The notes under the pieces: generated by a model
Seen by the model: the letters and a program-made list of their open reading frames with translations, nothing else
Told to the model about the DNA's origin: nothing
Databases searched by the model: none
In this document: piece by piece, positions 1-6,540 of the stretch
Position numbering within the stretch: position 1 is the first letter of the stretch
Layout of the letters: every line of letters starts with the position of its first letter
Program-made: the position numbers and the translations under genes
Origin: Verrucomicrobiota bacterium
GTDB lineage: Bacteria > Verrucomicrobiota > Verrucomicrobiia > Chthoniobacterales > UBA10450
Assembly: GCA_003218525.1 (NCBI GenBank)
Contig: QHNU01000176.1
Span: 1 to 8,387, forward strand
DNA length: 8,387 nt
Direction of reading: 5' to 3'

Positions 1-160
1 GAGCGCGTTGGCGAAATCACGAAAACTTGGCGGCAGCGGCGGGCTCATCGCAGTCGACAAGAACGGCAATATCGCCCTGCCATTTAACACCAGTGGGATG
101 TACCGCGGCTTCTTGCGGGAGGATGGTACTTTCGCGGTCGATATCTACCGGGACCGCTGA
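1..160 (+). CDS. Isoaspartyl peptidase / L-asparaginase, Ntn-hydrolase type (3' end only)
   Basis: Only the last 52 codons are present; the reading frame starts at base 2 and ends in TGA at 158-160. The visible tail contains LGGSGGLIAVDKNGNIALPF followed by NTSGMYRGF and ends AVDIYRDR. A glycine-rich GGxGGLIAVD turn followed by a PFNT-GMYRG segment is the characteristic C-terminus of the threonine-type beta-aspartyl peptidase/plant-type asparaginase family (IaaA-like). These enzymes self-cleave and hydrolyse isoaspartyl dipeptides or L-asparagine. The catalytic threonine and the autocleavage site lie upstream of the window, so activity cannot be judged. The next gene starts 51 bases downstream on the same strand, so co-transcription is possible. 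Family assignment rests on the C-terminal motif alone. Confidence 0.8.
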   Translation, partial: SALAKSRKLGGSGGLIAVDKNGNIALPFNTSGMYRGFLREDGTFAVDIYRDR

Positions 161-211
161 ATTGTTTTCGGCGATGACGTCTCCTCGATTTCCTCGAGAG
201 TAGTATTCGCC

Positions 212-964
212 ATGTTGCCCGCCTTCTCGGTCGTAATTCCGGCATTCAATGAGGCGATTCGGATCGGTAACACTTTGGGCACGACAATAGAATATCTGGA
301 GAACACGAGCCCGGACTCGGAGATCATCGTAGTGAACGACGGGTCAACCGATGGAACGGGCGACGTGGTGCGAGAAGCCTTCGCCGAGCATACCTTTCAA
401 GCGGCGCGATTATTCGAGAATTTCCCGAATCGTGGCAAAGGAGCGGCCGTGCGAAAAGGCTTACTTGCGTCCAGTAGACCGCTCGGAATGTTTTTCGATG
501 CCGATCTTTCGACGCCGATCGGGGAACTACCGAAAATCATCGAGCCGATCGCAGCCGGGGGCGTCGATATTGCCTTTGGCTCACGCGCTCTAGATCGAAA
601 GTTGATTGGGAACCGTCAACCGTGGCGGCGAGAGCAAGCTGGACGTGTTTTTAACCTTATTGTCCGTCTCGCAACCGGATTACCTTTTTGGGATACACAA
701 TGCGGATTCAAAGCATTCCGGATGGCATCGTGTCGCCCAATTATTGAGGCGGCGAGAATCGTGGGTTTTGGTTTCGATGTCGAATTGCTTTTACTCGCGC
801 AGCGTGCCGGGCTGAAGCTAGAAGAAATTCCAGTACGGTGGAATCATTGCGAGGGCAGCAAGGTGCATTTTGTGCATGATAGCTTGCGCATGTTGCATGA
901 GGTCATTGCGCTACGCAGTCACCTCAAGGCTGGCGATTATGATGTCGCGCTCTTACGCGCCTAA
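212..964 (+). CDS. Family 2 glycosyltransferase, polyprenyl/dolichyl-phosphate glucosyltransferase-like
   Basis: A complete 250-residue GT-A fold enzyme expected to transfer a sugar from a nucleotide-sugar to a polyprenyl-phosphate carrier at the inner face of the membrane. It opens with SVVIPAFNEAIRIGNTL (residues 6-22), then VVNDGSTDGTG (40-50), the NRGKGAAVRKG loop (73-83), the metal-binding DxD in FFDADLSTP (D96 and D98), FGSRALDRK (122-130), the acceptor-side segment DTQCGFKAFR (161-170) and GFGFDVELLLLAQRAG (185-200). The NRGKGAAVR loop with DTQCGFKAFR is typical of the Alg5/dolichyl-phosphate beta-glucosyltransferase branch rather than of general GT2 enzymes. No C-terminal GtrA or transmembrane domain is present, so it is a short single-domain form. 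The ATG at 212 has a GAGAG-like ribosome site at 196-200 and starts directly before the conserved first strand. The sugar donor and the polymer served are unknown. Confidence 0.9.
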   Translation: MLPAFSVVIPAFNEAIRIGNTLGTTIEYLENTSPDSEIIVVNDGSTDGTGDVVREAFAEHTFQAARLFENFPNRGKGAAVRKGLLASSRPLGMFFDADLSTPIGELPKIIEPIAAGGVDIAFGSRALDRKLIGNRQPWRREQAGRVFNLIVRLATGLPFWDTQCGFKAFRMASCRPIIEAARIVGFGFDVELLLLAQRAGLKLEEIPVRWNHCEGSKVHFVHDSLRMLHEVIALRSHLKAGDYDVALLRA

Positions 965-970
965 AACAGG

Positions 971-1010
971 CGATGTTTCGGCGCGCCCGGAACTCACCGC
1001 GCGCGAATCG
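971..1010. terminator. GC-rich hairpin between convergent genes, possible bidirectional terminator
   Basis: GCGCGC at 981-986 can pair with GCGCGC at 999-1004 around a 12-base loop. The stem can be lengthened with small bulges by CGAT (971-974) pairing with ATCG (1007-1010). It lies in the gap between the end of the glycosyltransferase gene (+) and the end of the secreted-protein gene (-), where a shared terminator is expected. The only T-run is on the minus strand after the hairpin (CCTGTTTTAG, complement of 961-970), so it is a weak intrinsic terminator at best. Confidence 0.35.
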
Positions 1011-1062
1011 CTACCGAAAAAGCTCGCAAATTTTCAGCCGCGGGCCGGATTCTCATGCGCTT

Positions 1063-1464
1063 CTATTTCTTAACGATTTCGGCGTTCTCCAGCATGGCAA
1101 TCCCGCCACGCTCCGCCATCTTGCCTCTTACCGTGATCGTTTTCCCGGCGAACTCGGCCAACGCATCGTTCATTGGTTTGTGATCGCCGACAATGAGGTA
1201 GGCTTTTCCGTCGGATACAACGCCCACCGGACCATTTCCTTTGATGCATTTGGCGGCGCAGCCGGCATGCTTGTCGCCCATAGCGTTGTGATCGACGTAG
1301 CACATCATATCGACTACTTCACCGGTAATTTCCTTCGATGCCGAAGCATCGAGACTGTCCTTGCCATGCTCTTGGGCAAGGAGGAGTGGCGAAGAGGCCA
1401 ACGCAGAAATAAATCCTGCCGCGACCACCACTTTCAGGGTCATTGGAACTCTCGAGTTGAACAT
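1063..1464 (-). CDS. Small exported protein with a three-cysteine motif, function unknown
   Basis: A complete 133-residue protein. The N-terminus carries a signal peptide: a short basic region, a hydrophobic core (VVVAAGFISALASSPLLLA, about residues 12-30) and a likely cleavage near Ala30/Gln31. The mature part has ITGEVVDMMCYVDHNAMGDK (46-65) followed by HAGCAAKCIKG, giving C55-x13-C69-x3-C73 with nearby His59 and His66, which could bind a metal or form disulfides. The rest (AYLIVGDHKPMNDALAEFAG, then KTITVRGKMAERGG) looks like a small beta-barrel of OB-fold type. I recognise this general layout from uncharacterised secreted proteins of environmental bacteria but cannot assign a role. Start choice: the ATG at 1464 is used here, but an internal ATG at 1443 has GAGAG five bases upstream and would give a cleaner 126-residue precursor; either start keeps the signal peptide. 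It follows carA on the same strand with an 85-base gap. Confidence 0.75.
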   Translation of the reverse strand: MFNSRVPMTLKVVVAAGFISALASSPLLLAQEHGKDSLDASASKEITGEVVDMMCYVDHNAMGDKHAGCAAKCIKGNGPVGVVSDGKAYLIVGDHKPMNDALAEFAGKTITVRGKMAERGGIAMLENAEIVKK

Positions 1465-1549
1465 ATCCAGAGCTTCGCTGCGAAATGGGTCCGGTCAATC
1501 ACTACAGTTATTTTGCCTCTACCGGATCTTTAATCCCCGTAACCGGCCG

Positions 1550-2689
1550 TTACACCTTTTCATTTTCGATCAGCTCGGCGAACTGCTCGAAAAAGTATTC
1601 CGCATCATGTGGTCCCGGCGCTGCCTCCGGATGATACTGCACACTGAAAACCGGCAGCGTTTTGTGACGCATTCCCTCAACTGTATTGTCGTTCAGGTTG
1701 ACATGCGTAACTTCAATTTCCGGCGGCAACGATTCCGGATCGACTGCAAATCCATGGTTTTGCGAAGTAATCGCGACCTTTCCTGACCGCAAATCTTTCA
1801 CCGGTTGGTTGCCACCACGGTGCCCGAACTTCAGCTTGAACGTGCGTCCACCAAAGGCGAAGCCGAGGACTTGATGGCCAAGGCAAATTCCGAAAATGGG
1901 TTTTTGTCCGATTAAGCTTTGCACTGTCTGGTGCGCGTAAGGTAACGCTTCCGGATCGCCCGGGCCGTTGGAAAGGAAAATCCCATCCGGATTAAGCGCG
2001 AGCACTTGCTCGGCCGTTGTCGTTGCCGGAACAACGGTGACGCCGAATCCGCGCTGCCGCAGCGACCGGAGAATGTTGCGCTTCATCCCGTAATCAAAAG
2101 CAACGATGCGGTGACGGATGGGCGGCAACCTCGGACTTTCATCGGCGGCTGCGAGCGACCATTGCCGGCTCAATTCATCGGTCGGATCCCACTGGAAGAT
2201 TGTGGGCGTTGTCACTTCCCGCACGTAATCAATTCCAATCACGCCTTTGCCTTCGATTGCCTTAGTTATCGCCTCTTCCGGCGACATTTTCTGGGTGGAA
2301 AGACATGCTTTCATTGCGCCACGGGTCCGCAGATGCCGGGTAAGGGCCCGCGTGTCGATTCCTTCGACGCCGGGAACTGTCCAGCGTTTCAAATACTCAT
2401 CGAGGGATTCTTCGGCGCGCCAATTGCTCGGAAGCTGGCTCAGCTCTTCAATAACGAAACCGCGCACCTGAGGTCGCGTGCTCTCCTGATCGGTCGCATT
2501 CGTTCCATAGTTTCCAATGAGCGGATAGGTCATCGCGACAATCTGACCGCGATAGGATGGGTCGGTCAGCACCTCTTGGTAGCCGGTCATCGAGGTGTTG
2601 AAGCAGATTTCTCCGACTTCTGTTCCGCTTGCACCAAATGATTCGCCCTCGAATATTCGGCCATCCTCCAGAGCGAGCAGTGCGCGCAT
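1550..2689 (-). CDS. carA: Carbamoyl-phosphate synthase small (glutaminase) subunit
   Basis: This subunit hydrolyses glutamine and passes ammonia to the large subunit CarB for carbamoyl phosphate synthesis, feeding pyrimidine and arginine pathways in the cytoplasm. From the ATG at 2689 it is 379 residues, the usual family length. The N-terminal CPSase small-chain domain (1-150) shows EDGRIFEGESFGASG, GEICFNTSMTGYQEVLTDPS and GIDTRALTRHLR. The class I glutamine amidotransferase domain (about 193-379) shows VAFDYGMKRNILRSL, LSNGPGDPEALP, the nucleophile Cys269 in FGICLGHQVLGFA, and His353 and Glu355 in SVQYHPEAAPGPHD, so the triad is intact. The open frame continues upstream to an ATG at 2764, but the extra 25 residues are not family-like and the 2689 start falls directly before the conserved MRALLALEDG. 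Only a weak GAAG precedes that start. carB is not in the window. It lies on the same strand as pheT but is separated from it by about 395 bases, so it probably has its own promoter or read-through control. Confidence 0.96.
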   Translation of the reverse strand: MRALLALEDGRIFEGESFGASGTEVGEICFNTSMTGYQEVLTDPSYRGQIVAMTYPLIGNYGTNATDQESTRPQVRGFVIEELSQLPSNWRAEESLDEYLKRWTVPGVEGIDTRALTRHLRTRGAMKACLSTQKMSPEEAITKAIEGKGVIGIDYVREVTTPTIFQWDPTDELSRQWSLAAADESPRLPPIRHRIVAFDYGMKRNILRSLRQRGFGVTVVPATTTAEQVLALNPDGIFLSNGPGDPEALPYAHQTVQSLIGQKPIFGICLGHQVLGFAFGGRTFKLKFGHRGGNQPVKDLRSGKVAITSQNHGFAVDPESLPPEIEVTHVNLNDNTVEGMRHKTLPVFSVQYHPEAAPGPHDAEYFFEQFAELIENEKV

Positions 2690-2914
2690 TGGCTTCAAAC
2701 CGATAGCAGATCGGCGCCGAAGCGAAAGTTGAAAGCAAGCGAGAATTCCACCCGACTCTATCAAAGCTAGGCTGCCGACTGGTTCATTTCCTCCGCGCTT
2801 CCGAAAATTTTACCCCGCAGGTGCCGTTTAGGTGGATATCCCGTTCCCTTTCGGTAACGGGCGGATGACCGTCGCGAGAGCGTCTGACTTCCAATTAAGG
2901 CGTGCCATGTTCCC

Positions 2915-2941
2915 AAAAAATCGCGACCAAGCCTCCTTGGT
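2915..2941 (-). terminator. Weak intrinsic-terminator-like hairpin downstream of pheT
   Basis: Read on the minus strand, ACCAAG-GAGG-CTTGGT forms a 6-bp stem with a 4-base loop (2941 to 2926), followed after five bases (CGCGA) by six Ts (2920 to 2915). It lies about 140 bases beyond the pheT stop in the direction of carA. The stem is short and the T-run is displaced from it, so termination would be partial. The loop carries GGAGG, so the same bases also spell a perfect Shine-Dalgarno sequence (AAGGAGG), but no start codon sits at a normal distance. Confidence 0.3.
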
Positions 2942-3013
2942 TATAAACTAGTCGGTTCGGGAATCCTACCTGGATCTCGAACATCGCAGGGCAAAGCGTG
3001 GAGAATTGTCAGT

Positions 3014-3068
3014 GGAGAGTTGAGAGAAAAGCACTGGTTTCCTTCCCAACTCTCAACTAACAACTCTC
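3014..3068. repeat. Inverted and direct repeats of an AACTCTC/GAGAGTT motif
   Basis: AGTTGAGAG at 3018-3026 is exactly complementary to CTCTCAACT at 3050-3058 (9-bp stem, 23-base loop). The octamer CAACTCTC occurs twice, at 3047-3054 and 3061-3068, so either copy could pair with GAGAGTT at 3015-3021. It lies immediately after the pheT stop codon. There is no T-run, so it is more likely an mRNA 3'-end stabilising hairpin or a small dispersed repeat than an intrinsic terminator. Confidence 0.5.
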
Positions 3069-3083
3069 GACTATTTCAAAGAA

Positions 3084-5432
3084 CTATTCGCGCAATTCCG
3101 CTCGAACCTCTCGCTGCAATCGATCGCGAATCCGCGCGTGCACCGTACTCACTTCTTCATTTGTCAGTGTCCGGTTTTTGTCCCGATATGTCAACGAATA
3201 CGCGAGCGACTTTCGATCTTCCCCAGCGTTTCCCCCGACTTTTTCTGTGAATAAGTCAAACAGTTCTACCCGTTCCAAGAGCGGTTCATTAGCTGAATCG
3301 ATGACGCGCAAAATCTCCGCATGAGTAACATTCGGCGCGACAAACATGGCAATGTCGCGTCTCACCGCCGGGTAACGTTCAAGACCGCTGAATAATTTGG
3401 GACGTTGTCTCGACTGCGCGATTTCCAGGAGATCAATCTCGGCCACCAGCACCGCCCCGTTCGCGTCCAGCATCGCCGCTTCTGTGTTCGAGAGCTGGCC
3501 GCAAAATCCAATTCGCTTCTTGGCAAACAAAATCTCGGCCGTGAGCACGAGACTGGGACGTTCACCACGCCGAAATTTTAATTCCGGGACGCGCAACGAT
3601 TCAATCACGCCTTTGAGATCAAAAAAATCGACTCGGCGCTTTTTATAATTACGCCAATTCGCACCGGTCGTTCCCCACAGGACAATACCGAGTGATCGCC
3701 TCTCGTCTCCTTTAGGTGGCGAAAAGATATTGCCGAGTTCGAACAGCGCGATTCGCTCCGCGCCGGCACGAACATTTCGCGCCAGGGCCGCGAGCAAACC
3801 GGGAATCAAACTCACCCGCAACGCGACATGATCTTCGCTCAGCGGATTGCGCAGCTCGATCCGCTCGTGTGGCTCATTGGTTTGATCGCGTGCAATCAAG
3901 GATGAAGTTCGTGCCTCGTTCAGCCCGAGCGCAATCAGATCGCGCCGCAGTTTCGTTTCGAAGTCGTAGATTCGGTCCGCTTCACTCAAGGGCGTGAACC
4001 GGCTCCGGTCTGCACTCGGAATCTTGTCGATGCCGTAGACGCGAATGACTTCTTCAATCAAATCCACTTCTCCCTGCAAATCGCGCCGATAACTTGGAAT
4101 CCTCCAGCCACCGTCGCCGTTTTTTTGTAAGCCGAAACTATTTAGAATCGCATCCACCGTTTTCGATTCGATGCGCCTCCCGAGTAGTTCGTCACAGCGC
4201 TCGTAGCGCAAAGAGATTTTTAGTGGATTCGGCGGAAGCTCCCCTGCCACATCGATTGAGTCACCTGGCGTTCCACCGGTGATCTGGCGCATCAATTCAG
4301 CAGTGCGCTGGGATGCCGGCAAGATCATCTGCCGATCAACGCCGCGCTCAAAACGGTAGCTGGCGTCGCTTGGCAGGTTCAAAGTCCGGGCCGTGCGGCG
4401 AATGGATGCTGGGAGAAAGTAGGCCGACTCAAGGAGGACATTCCTGGTCGCCTCGGTTACTCCGCTTTCTTCGCCTCCCATGACGCCGCCAATCCCGACA
4501 ACTCGTTCCTGATCGGCGATAACGAGGTCTCTCGTCGTGAGGGTGTATGTTTTGCCGTCGAGCGCGAGAAATTTTTCACCATCGCGCGCGAGTCGCACAT
4601 CAATTCCGCCTCGGATCTTGTCCGCGTCGAAAGCATGCGTGGGTTGGCCTAGCTCGAGCATTACGTAGTTCGAGATGTCGACAACATTGTTGATTGAACG
4701 AATGCCGGCCGCTTCGATTCTCGCGCGCAACCAGTCCGGACTTCGGCCAACCCTTACGTTTTCCATTCGATGCGCGGAATAGAACGGACATTCGCGCAGC
4801 GCCGAAATCGTGACTCTGTTCCCCGCCTTGGTCTGAGGCGGAAGAGCTTCGGCTTTCGGAACGGTAGCCGTTACAATTTGCTTTCCGGTCAGTGCCGCGA
4901 TTTCGCGTGCCAAACCAAAGTGACTGAGCAGATCGCCGCGGTTTGGCGTGATTTCAACATCGAAGATTATGTCGGTTGGAAATATCTCTCCAATGGGCGC
5001 ACCGATCCTGGCCTCGGGCGATAGAATCAAGAGCCCGGTCGCGTCTTCGGCGATGCCCAGTTCTTTTGCGCTGCAAAGCATCCCTTGGCTATCGACGCCG
5101 CGCAGTTTGCTCTCGCGAATCCGCAATCCGCCAGATAATTCCGCTCCAGGCAAGGCGAGCGGAACCTTGTCGCCGACCTCGTAATTTTTTGCGCCGCAAA
5201 CGATTTGCCTGGTTCGACCGCTTCCATCGTCAACGACGCAGATGCTCAGGCGATCGGCGTTTGGATGCTGCCTCGATTGCTGGATTTGCGCGACAATAAC
5301 TTGATCGAAATTTGCCCCGCATGATTCAATCCCTTCGATCTCGATGCCGGCCATGGTAAGCAAATCTGCGAGTTGCTCGACACTTGCCGGGAGTTCGACG
5401 AACTCGCGCAGCCAATTAACAGAAAACTTCAT
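3084..5432 (-). CDS. pheT: Phenylalanyl-tRNA synthetase beta subunit
   Basis: The larger subunit of the alpha2-beta2 enzyme that charges tRNA-Phe. At 782 residues it is the normal long bacterial form. Domains in order: N-terminal MKFSVNWLREFVEL; EMAP-like tRNA-binding OB domain (about 40-150, with HPNADRLSICVVDDG and GMLCSAKELG); B3/B4 editing domain (about 210-385, with THAFDADKI, GIGGVMGGEESGV and SDASYRFERGVD), which hydrolyses mischarged Tyr-tRNA; B5 domain (about 403-471, RYERCDELLGRRI to EVDLIEEVIRVYGIDKIP); a catalytic-like core (about 480-680, LRNPLSEDHVALRVSLIPGL, ALFELGNIF); and the C-terminal FDX-ACB anticodon-binding domain (about 686-780, YPAVRRDIAMFV to YRDKNRTLTNEEV). All domains look intact. 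The ATG at 5432 opens the canonical MKFS start. No Shine-Dalgarno is visible: the bases upstream read CATCCTCCGAT, and a structured element ends exactly at the start codon. It follows pheS by 76 bases and is presumably co-transcribed with it. Confidence 0.98.
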   Translation of the reverse strand: MKFSVNWLREFVELPASVEQLADLLTMAGIEIEGIESCGANFDQVIVAQIQQSRQHPNADRLSICVVDDGSGRTRQIVCGAKNYEVGDKVPLALPGAELSGGLRIRESKLRGVDSQGMLCSAKELGIAEDATGLLILSPEARIGAPIGEIFPTDIIFDVEITPNRGDLLSHFGLAREIAALTGKQIVTATVPKAEALPPQTKAGNRVTISALRECPFYSAHRMENVRVGRSPDWLRARIEAAGIRSINNVVDISNYVMLELGQPTHAFDADKIRGGIDVRLARDGEKFLALDGKTYTLTTRDLVIADQERVVGIGGVMGGEESGVTEATRNVLLESAYFLPASIRRTARTLNLPSDASYRFERGVDRQMILPASQRTAELMRQITGGTPGDSIDVAGELPPNPLKISLRYERCDELLGRRIESKTVDAILNSFGLQKNGDGGWRIPSYRRDLQGEVDLIEEVIRVYGIDKIPSADRSRFTPLSEADRIYDFETKLRRDLIALGLNEARTSSLIARDQTNEPHERIELRNPLSEDHVALRVSLIPGLLAALARNVRAGAERIALFELGNIFSPPKGDERRSLGIVLWGTTGANWRNYKKRRVDFFDLKGVIESLRVPELKFRRGERPSLVLTAEILFAKKRIGFCGQLSNTEAAMLDANGAVLVAEIDLLEIAQSRQRPKLFSGLERYPAVRRDIAMFVAPNVTHAEILRVIDSANEPLLERVELFDLFTEKVGGNAGEDRKSLAYSLTYRDKNRTLTNEEVSTVHARIRDRLQREVRAELRE

Positions 5433-5482
5433 ATCGGAGGATGGGCGTCTCGCCGAGTCGGGCGGGAAGCCCGACTTCCGAT
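5433..5482 (-). promoter_or_regulatory. Potential three-way-junction RNA abutting the pheT start codon
   Basis: In the pheS-pheT spacer, read as mRNA (minus strand), ATCGGA (5482-5477) pairs with TCCGAT (5438-5433). Inside this closing stem are AGTCGGGC-TTCCC-GCCCGACT (8 bp, 5476-5456) and GGCG-AGA-CGCC (4 bp, 5454-5444). The closing stem ends at the base directly before the pheT ATG (5432). The region normally holding the ribosome site contains CCTCC instead of GGAGG. It may be a translational control element, a co-transcript processing site, or a copy of a dispersed palindromic repeat. There is no T-run, so it is not an intrinsic terminator. The pairing is visible in the sequence; the function is inference. 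Confidence 0.4.
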
Positions 5483-5508
5483 GGCAATGTTGCCGTGCGT
5501 CTGTGTCT

Positions 5509-6525
5509 TCATGCGAACTGCCGCAGGAAACGGAGATCGTTTTGCGCGAACAGACGAATGTCTGGTATATCGAACAAAATCATCGCGAGCCGGTCCATCC
5601 CCAGGCCAAAGGCGAAGCCAGTCCACTTCTCCGGATCGTAAGCGCTGTCCCCGCGCGCCGCGTTTACGGCTTCGAAGACAGCCGGATGAACCATCCCGCA
5701 TCCACAAACTTCAATCCATTGTTCGCCCCCTTTCACCGCTTTCGATTTTACGTCGATCTCGAAACTTGGTTCAGTGAACGGAAAATAATGCGGCCGAAAA
5801 CGCACCGCCGTATCTGCTCCGAAAAGTTCGCGTAGAAAAAATTCAAGCGTGCCCTTCAAATCAGCAACGCTGACCTTTTCATCTACGTAAAGCCCTTCGA
5901 TTTGGTGAAACTGTGCACTATGCGTGGCGTCGATTTCGTCGCGCCGATATGCCGCCCCGGGAGCGATGACTCGAATCGGTGGCGCGGCGGCTTGCATGGC
6001 GCGGATTTGTACCGTCGAAGTATGGGCGCGGAGGAGACGGCCGTCCCGCAAATAGAAGGTGTCCTGTTCGTTCCGGGCCGGATGATCTGGGGGGGTGTTG
6101 AGCGCGTCGAAGCAATGCCATTCGGTTTCGACATCTGGGCCCTCGGCCAGCGCAAATCCCATACGCCGAAAAATGCTAATACTGCGGTCGAGAATCTGCG
6201 TCAGGGGATGGAGAGCGCCTTTCTCACCTGGCGTACCAGGCAAAGAAATGTCGATGTTGGCAACGGCGGCTGATTCTCGCGCAGCCCGAAACTCGTCGGC
6301 GCGCGCTTCGATTGCGGCCGTTACGGCCGCGCGAACTTCGTTCAGCAGTTTTCCGACAATGGGTTTCTCCTCTTTCGGGAGCGACTTCATTTTCTCGCTC
6401 CATTCCGAGACGGCGCCGCTTCGGCCGAGGAAACGGATACGAACGGCCTCGAGCAAACGTTCATCTTCGGCTGAGGCGATATCGCGCAGCGCGTCTGCCC
6501 GCAACTGTTCCAGCGGATGGGTCAT
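5509..6525 (-). CDS. pheS: Phenylalanyl-tRNA synthetase alpha subunit
   Basis: The catalytic class II subunit: it activates phenylalanine with ATP and transfers it to tRNA-Phe in complex with PheT. From the ATG at 6525 it has 338 residues, the usual length. The N-terminal coiled-coil arm (about 1-85) binds tRNA. The catalytic core shows LHPLTQILDRSISIFRRMGF (motif 1, from about residue 106), EWHCFDALNTPPDHPARNEQ, HTSTVQIRAM, motif 2 in YRRDEIDATHSAQFHQIEG (about 193-211), FPFTEPSFEID in the Phe pocket, and motif 3 in GFAFGLGMDRLAM (about 303-315). It ends in the family's typical NDLRFLRQF. A longer frame begins with TTG at 6561, but those 12 extra residues are unlike the family. The chosen ATG has no recognisable Shine-Dalgarno (upstream bases CTACAACCATATCA). 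It follows rplT by 79 bases containing alternative hairpins. Confidence 0.97.
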   Translation of the reverse strand: MTHPLEQLRADALRDIASAEDERLLEAVRIRFLGRSGAVSEWSEKMKSLPKEEKPIVGKLLNEVRAAVTAAIEARADEFRAARESAAVANIDISLPGTPGEKGALHPLTQILDRSISIFRRMGFALAEGPDVETEWHCFDALNTPPDHPARNEQDTFYLRDGRLLRAHTSTVQIRAMQAAAPPIRVIAPGAAYRRDEIDATHSAQFHQIEGLYVDEKVSVADLKGTLEFFLRELFGADTAVRFRPHYFPFTEPSFEIDVKSKAVKGGEQWIEVCGCGMVHPAVFEAVNAARGDSAYDPEKWTGFAFGLGMDRLAMILFDIPDIRLFAQNDLRFLRQFA

Positions 6526-6540
6526 TGATATGGTTGTAGC

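Larger units (their letters stand above)
2690..3083. promoter_or_regulatory. Long pheT-carA spacer; presumed carA leader/promoter region
   Basis: About 394 bases without a convincing protein gene. It holds an inverted repeat just after pheT (3018-3058), a terminator-like hairpin on the minus strand (2915-2941), a second hairpin whose arms are 2840-2845 and 2856-2861, and two minus-strand mini-ORFs (2828-2908, 26 codons; 2767-2787, 6 codons, preceded by GGAGG). The carA promoter must lie here if carA is not transcribed by read-through, but I see no clear -35/-10 pair. The arrangement would fit an attenuated carA leader, but that is inference. Confidence 0.4.

Noticed and set aside
973..1533. 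186-codon plus-strand frame
   Set aside because: It is antisense to the secreted-protein gene, its product is a low-complexity, Arg/His-containing mix without motifs, and the opposite strand encodes a clear signal peptide protein.
1465..1549. TTGACC as a -35 box for the secreted-protein gene, and an imperfect inverted repeat (1488-1495 with 1521-1528)
   Set aside because: No -10 lies at the right distance from TTGACC, and the repeat has a 25-base loop and a G-T pair, which is too weak to call a terminator.
2006..2641. 211-codon plus-strand frame
   Set aside because: It lies fully antisense within carA, whose motifs are unambiguous; no family pattern is seen.
2690..2764. 25-residue N-terminal extension of CarA from an ATG at 2764
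   Set aside because: The added residues have no family resemblance, and the start at 2689 gives exactly the typical 379-residue length with the catalytic residues at C269, H353 and E355.
5344..5835. 163-codon plus-strand frame across the pheT-pheS junction
   Set aside because: It is antisense to conserved parts of both synthetase subunits and has no recognisable domain.
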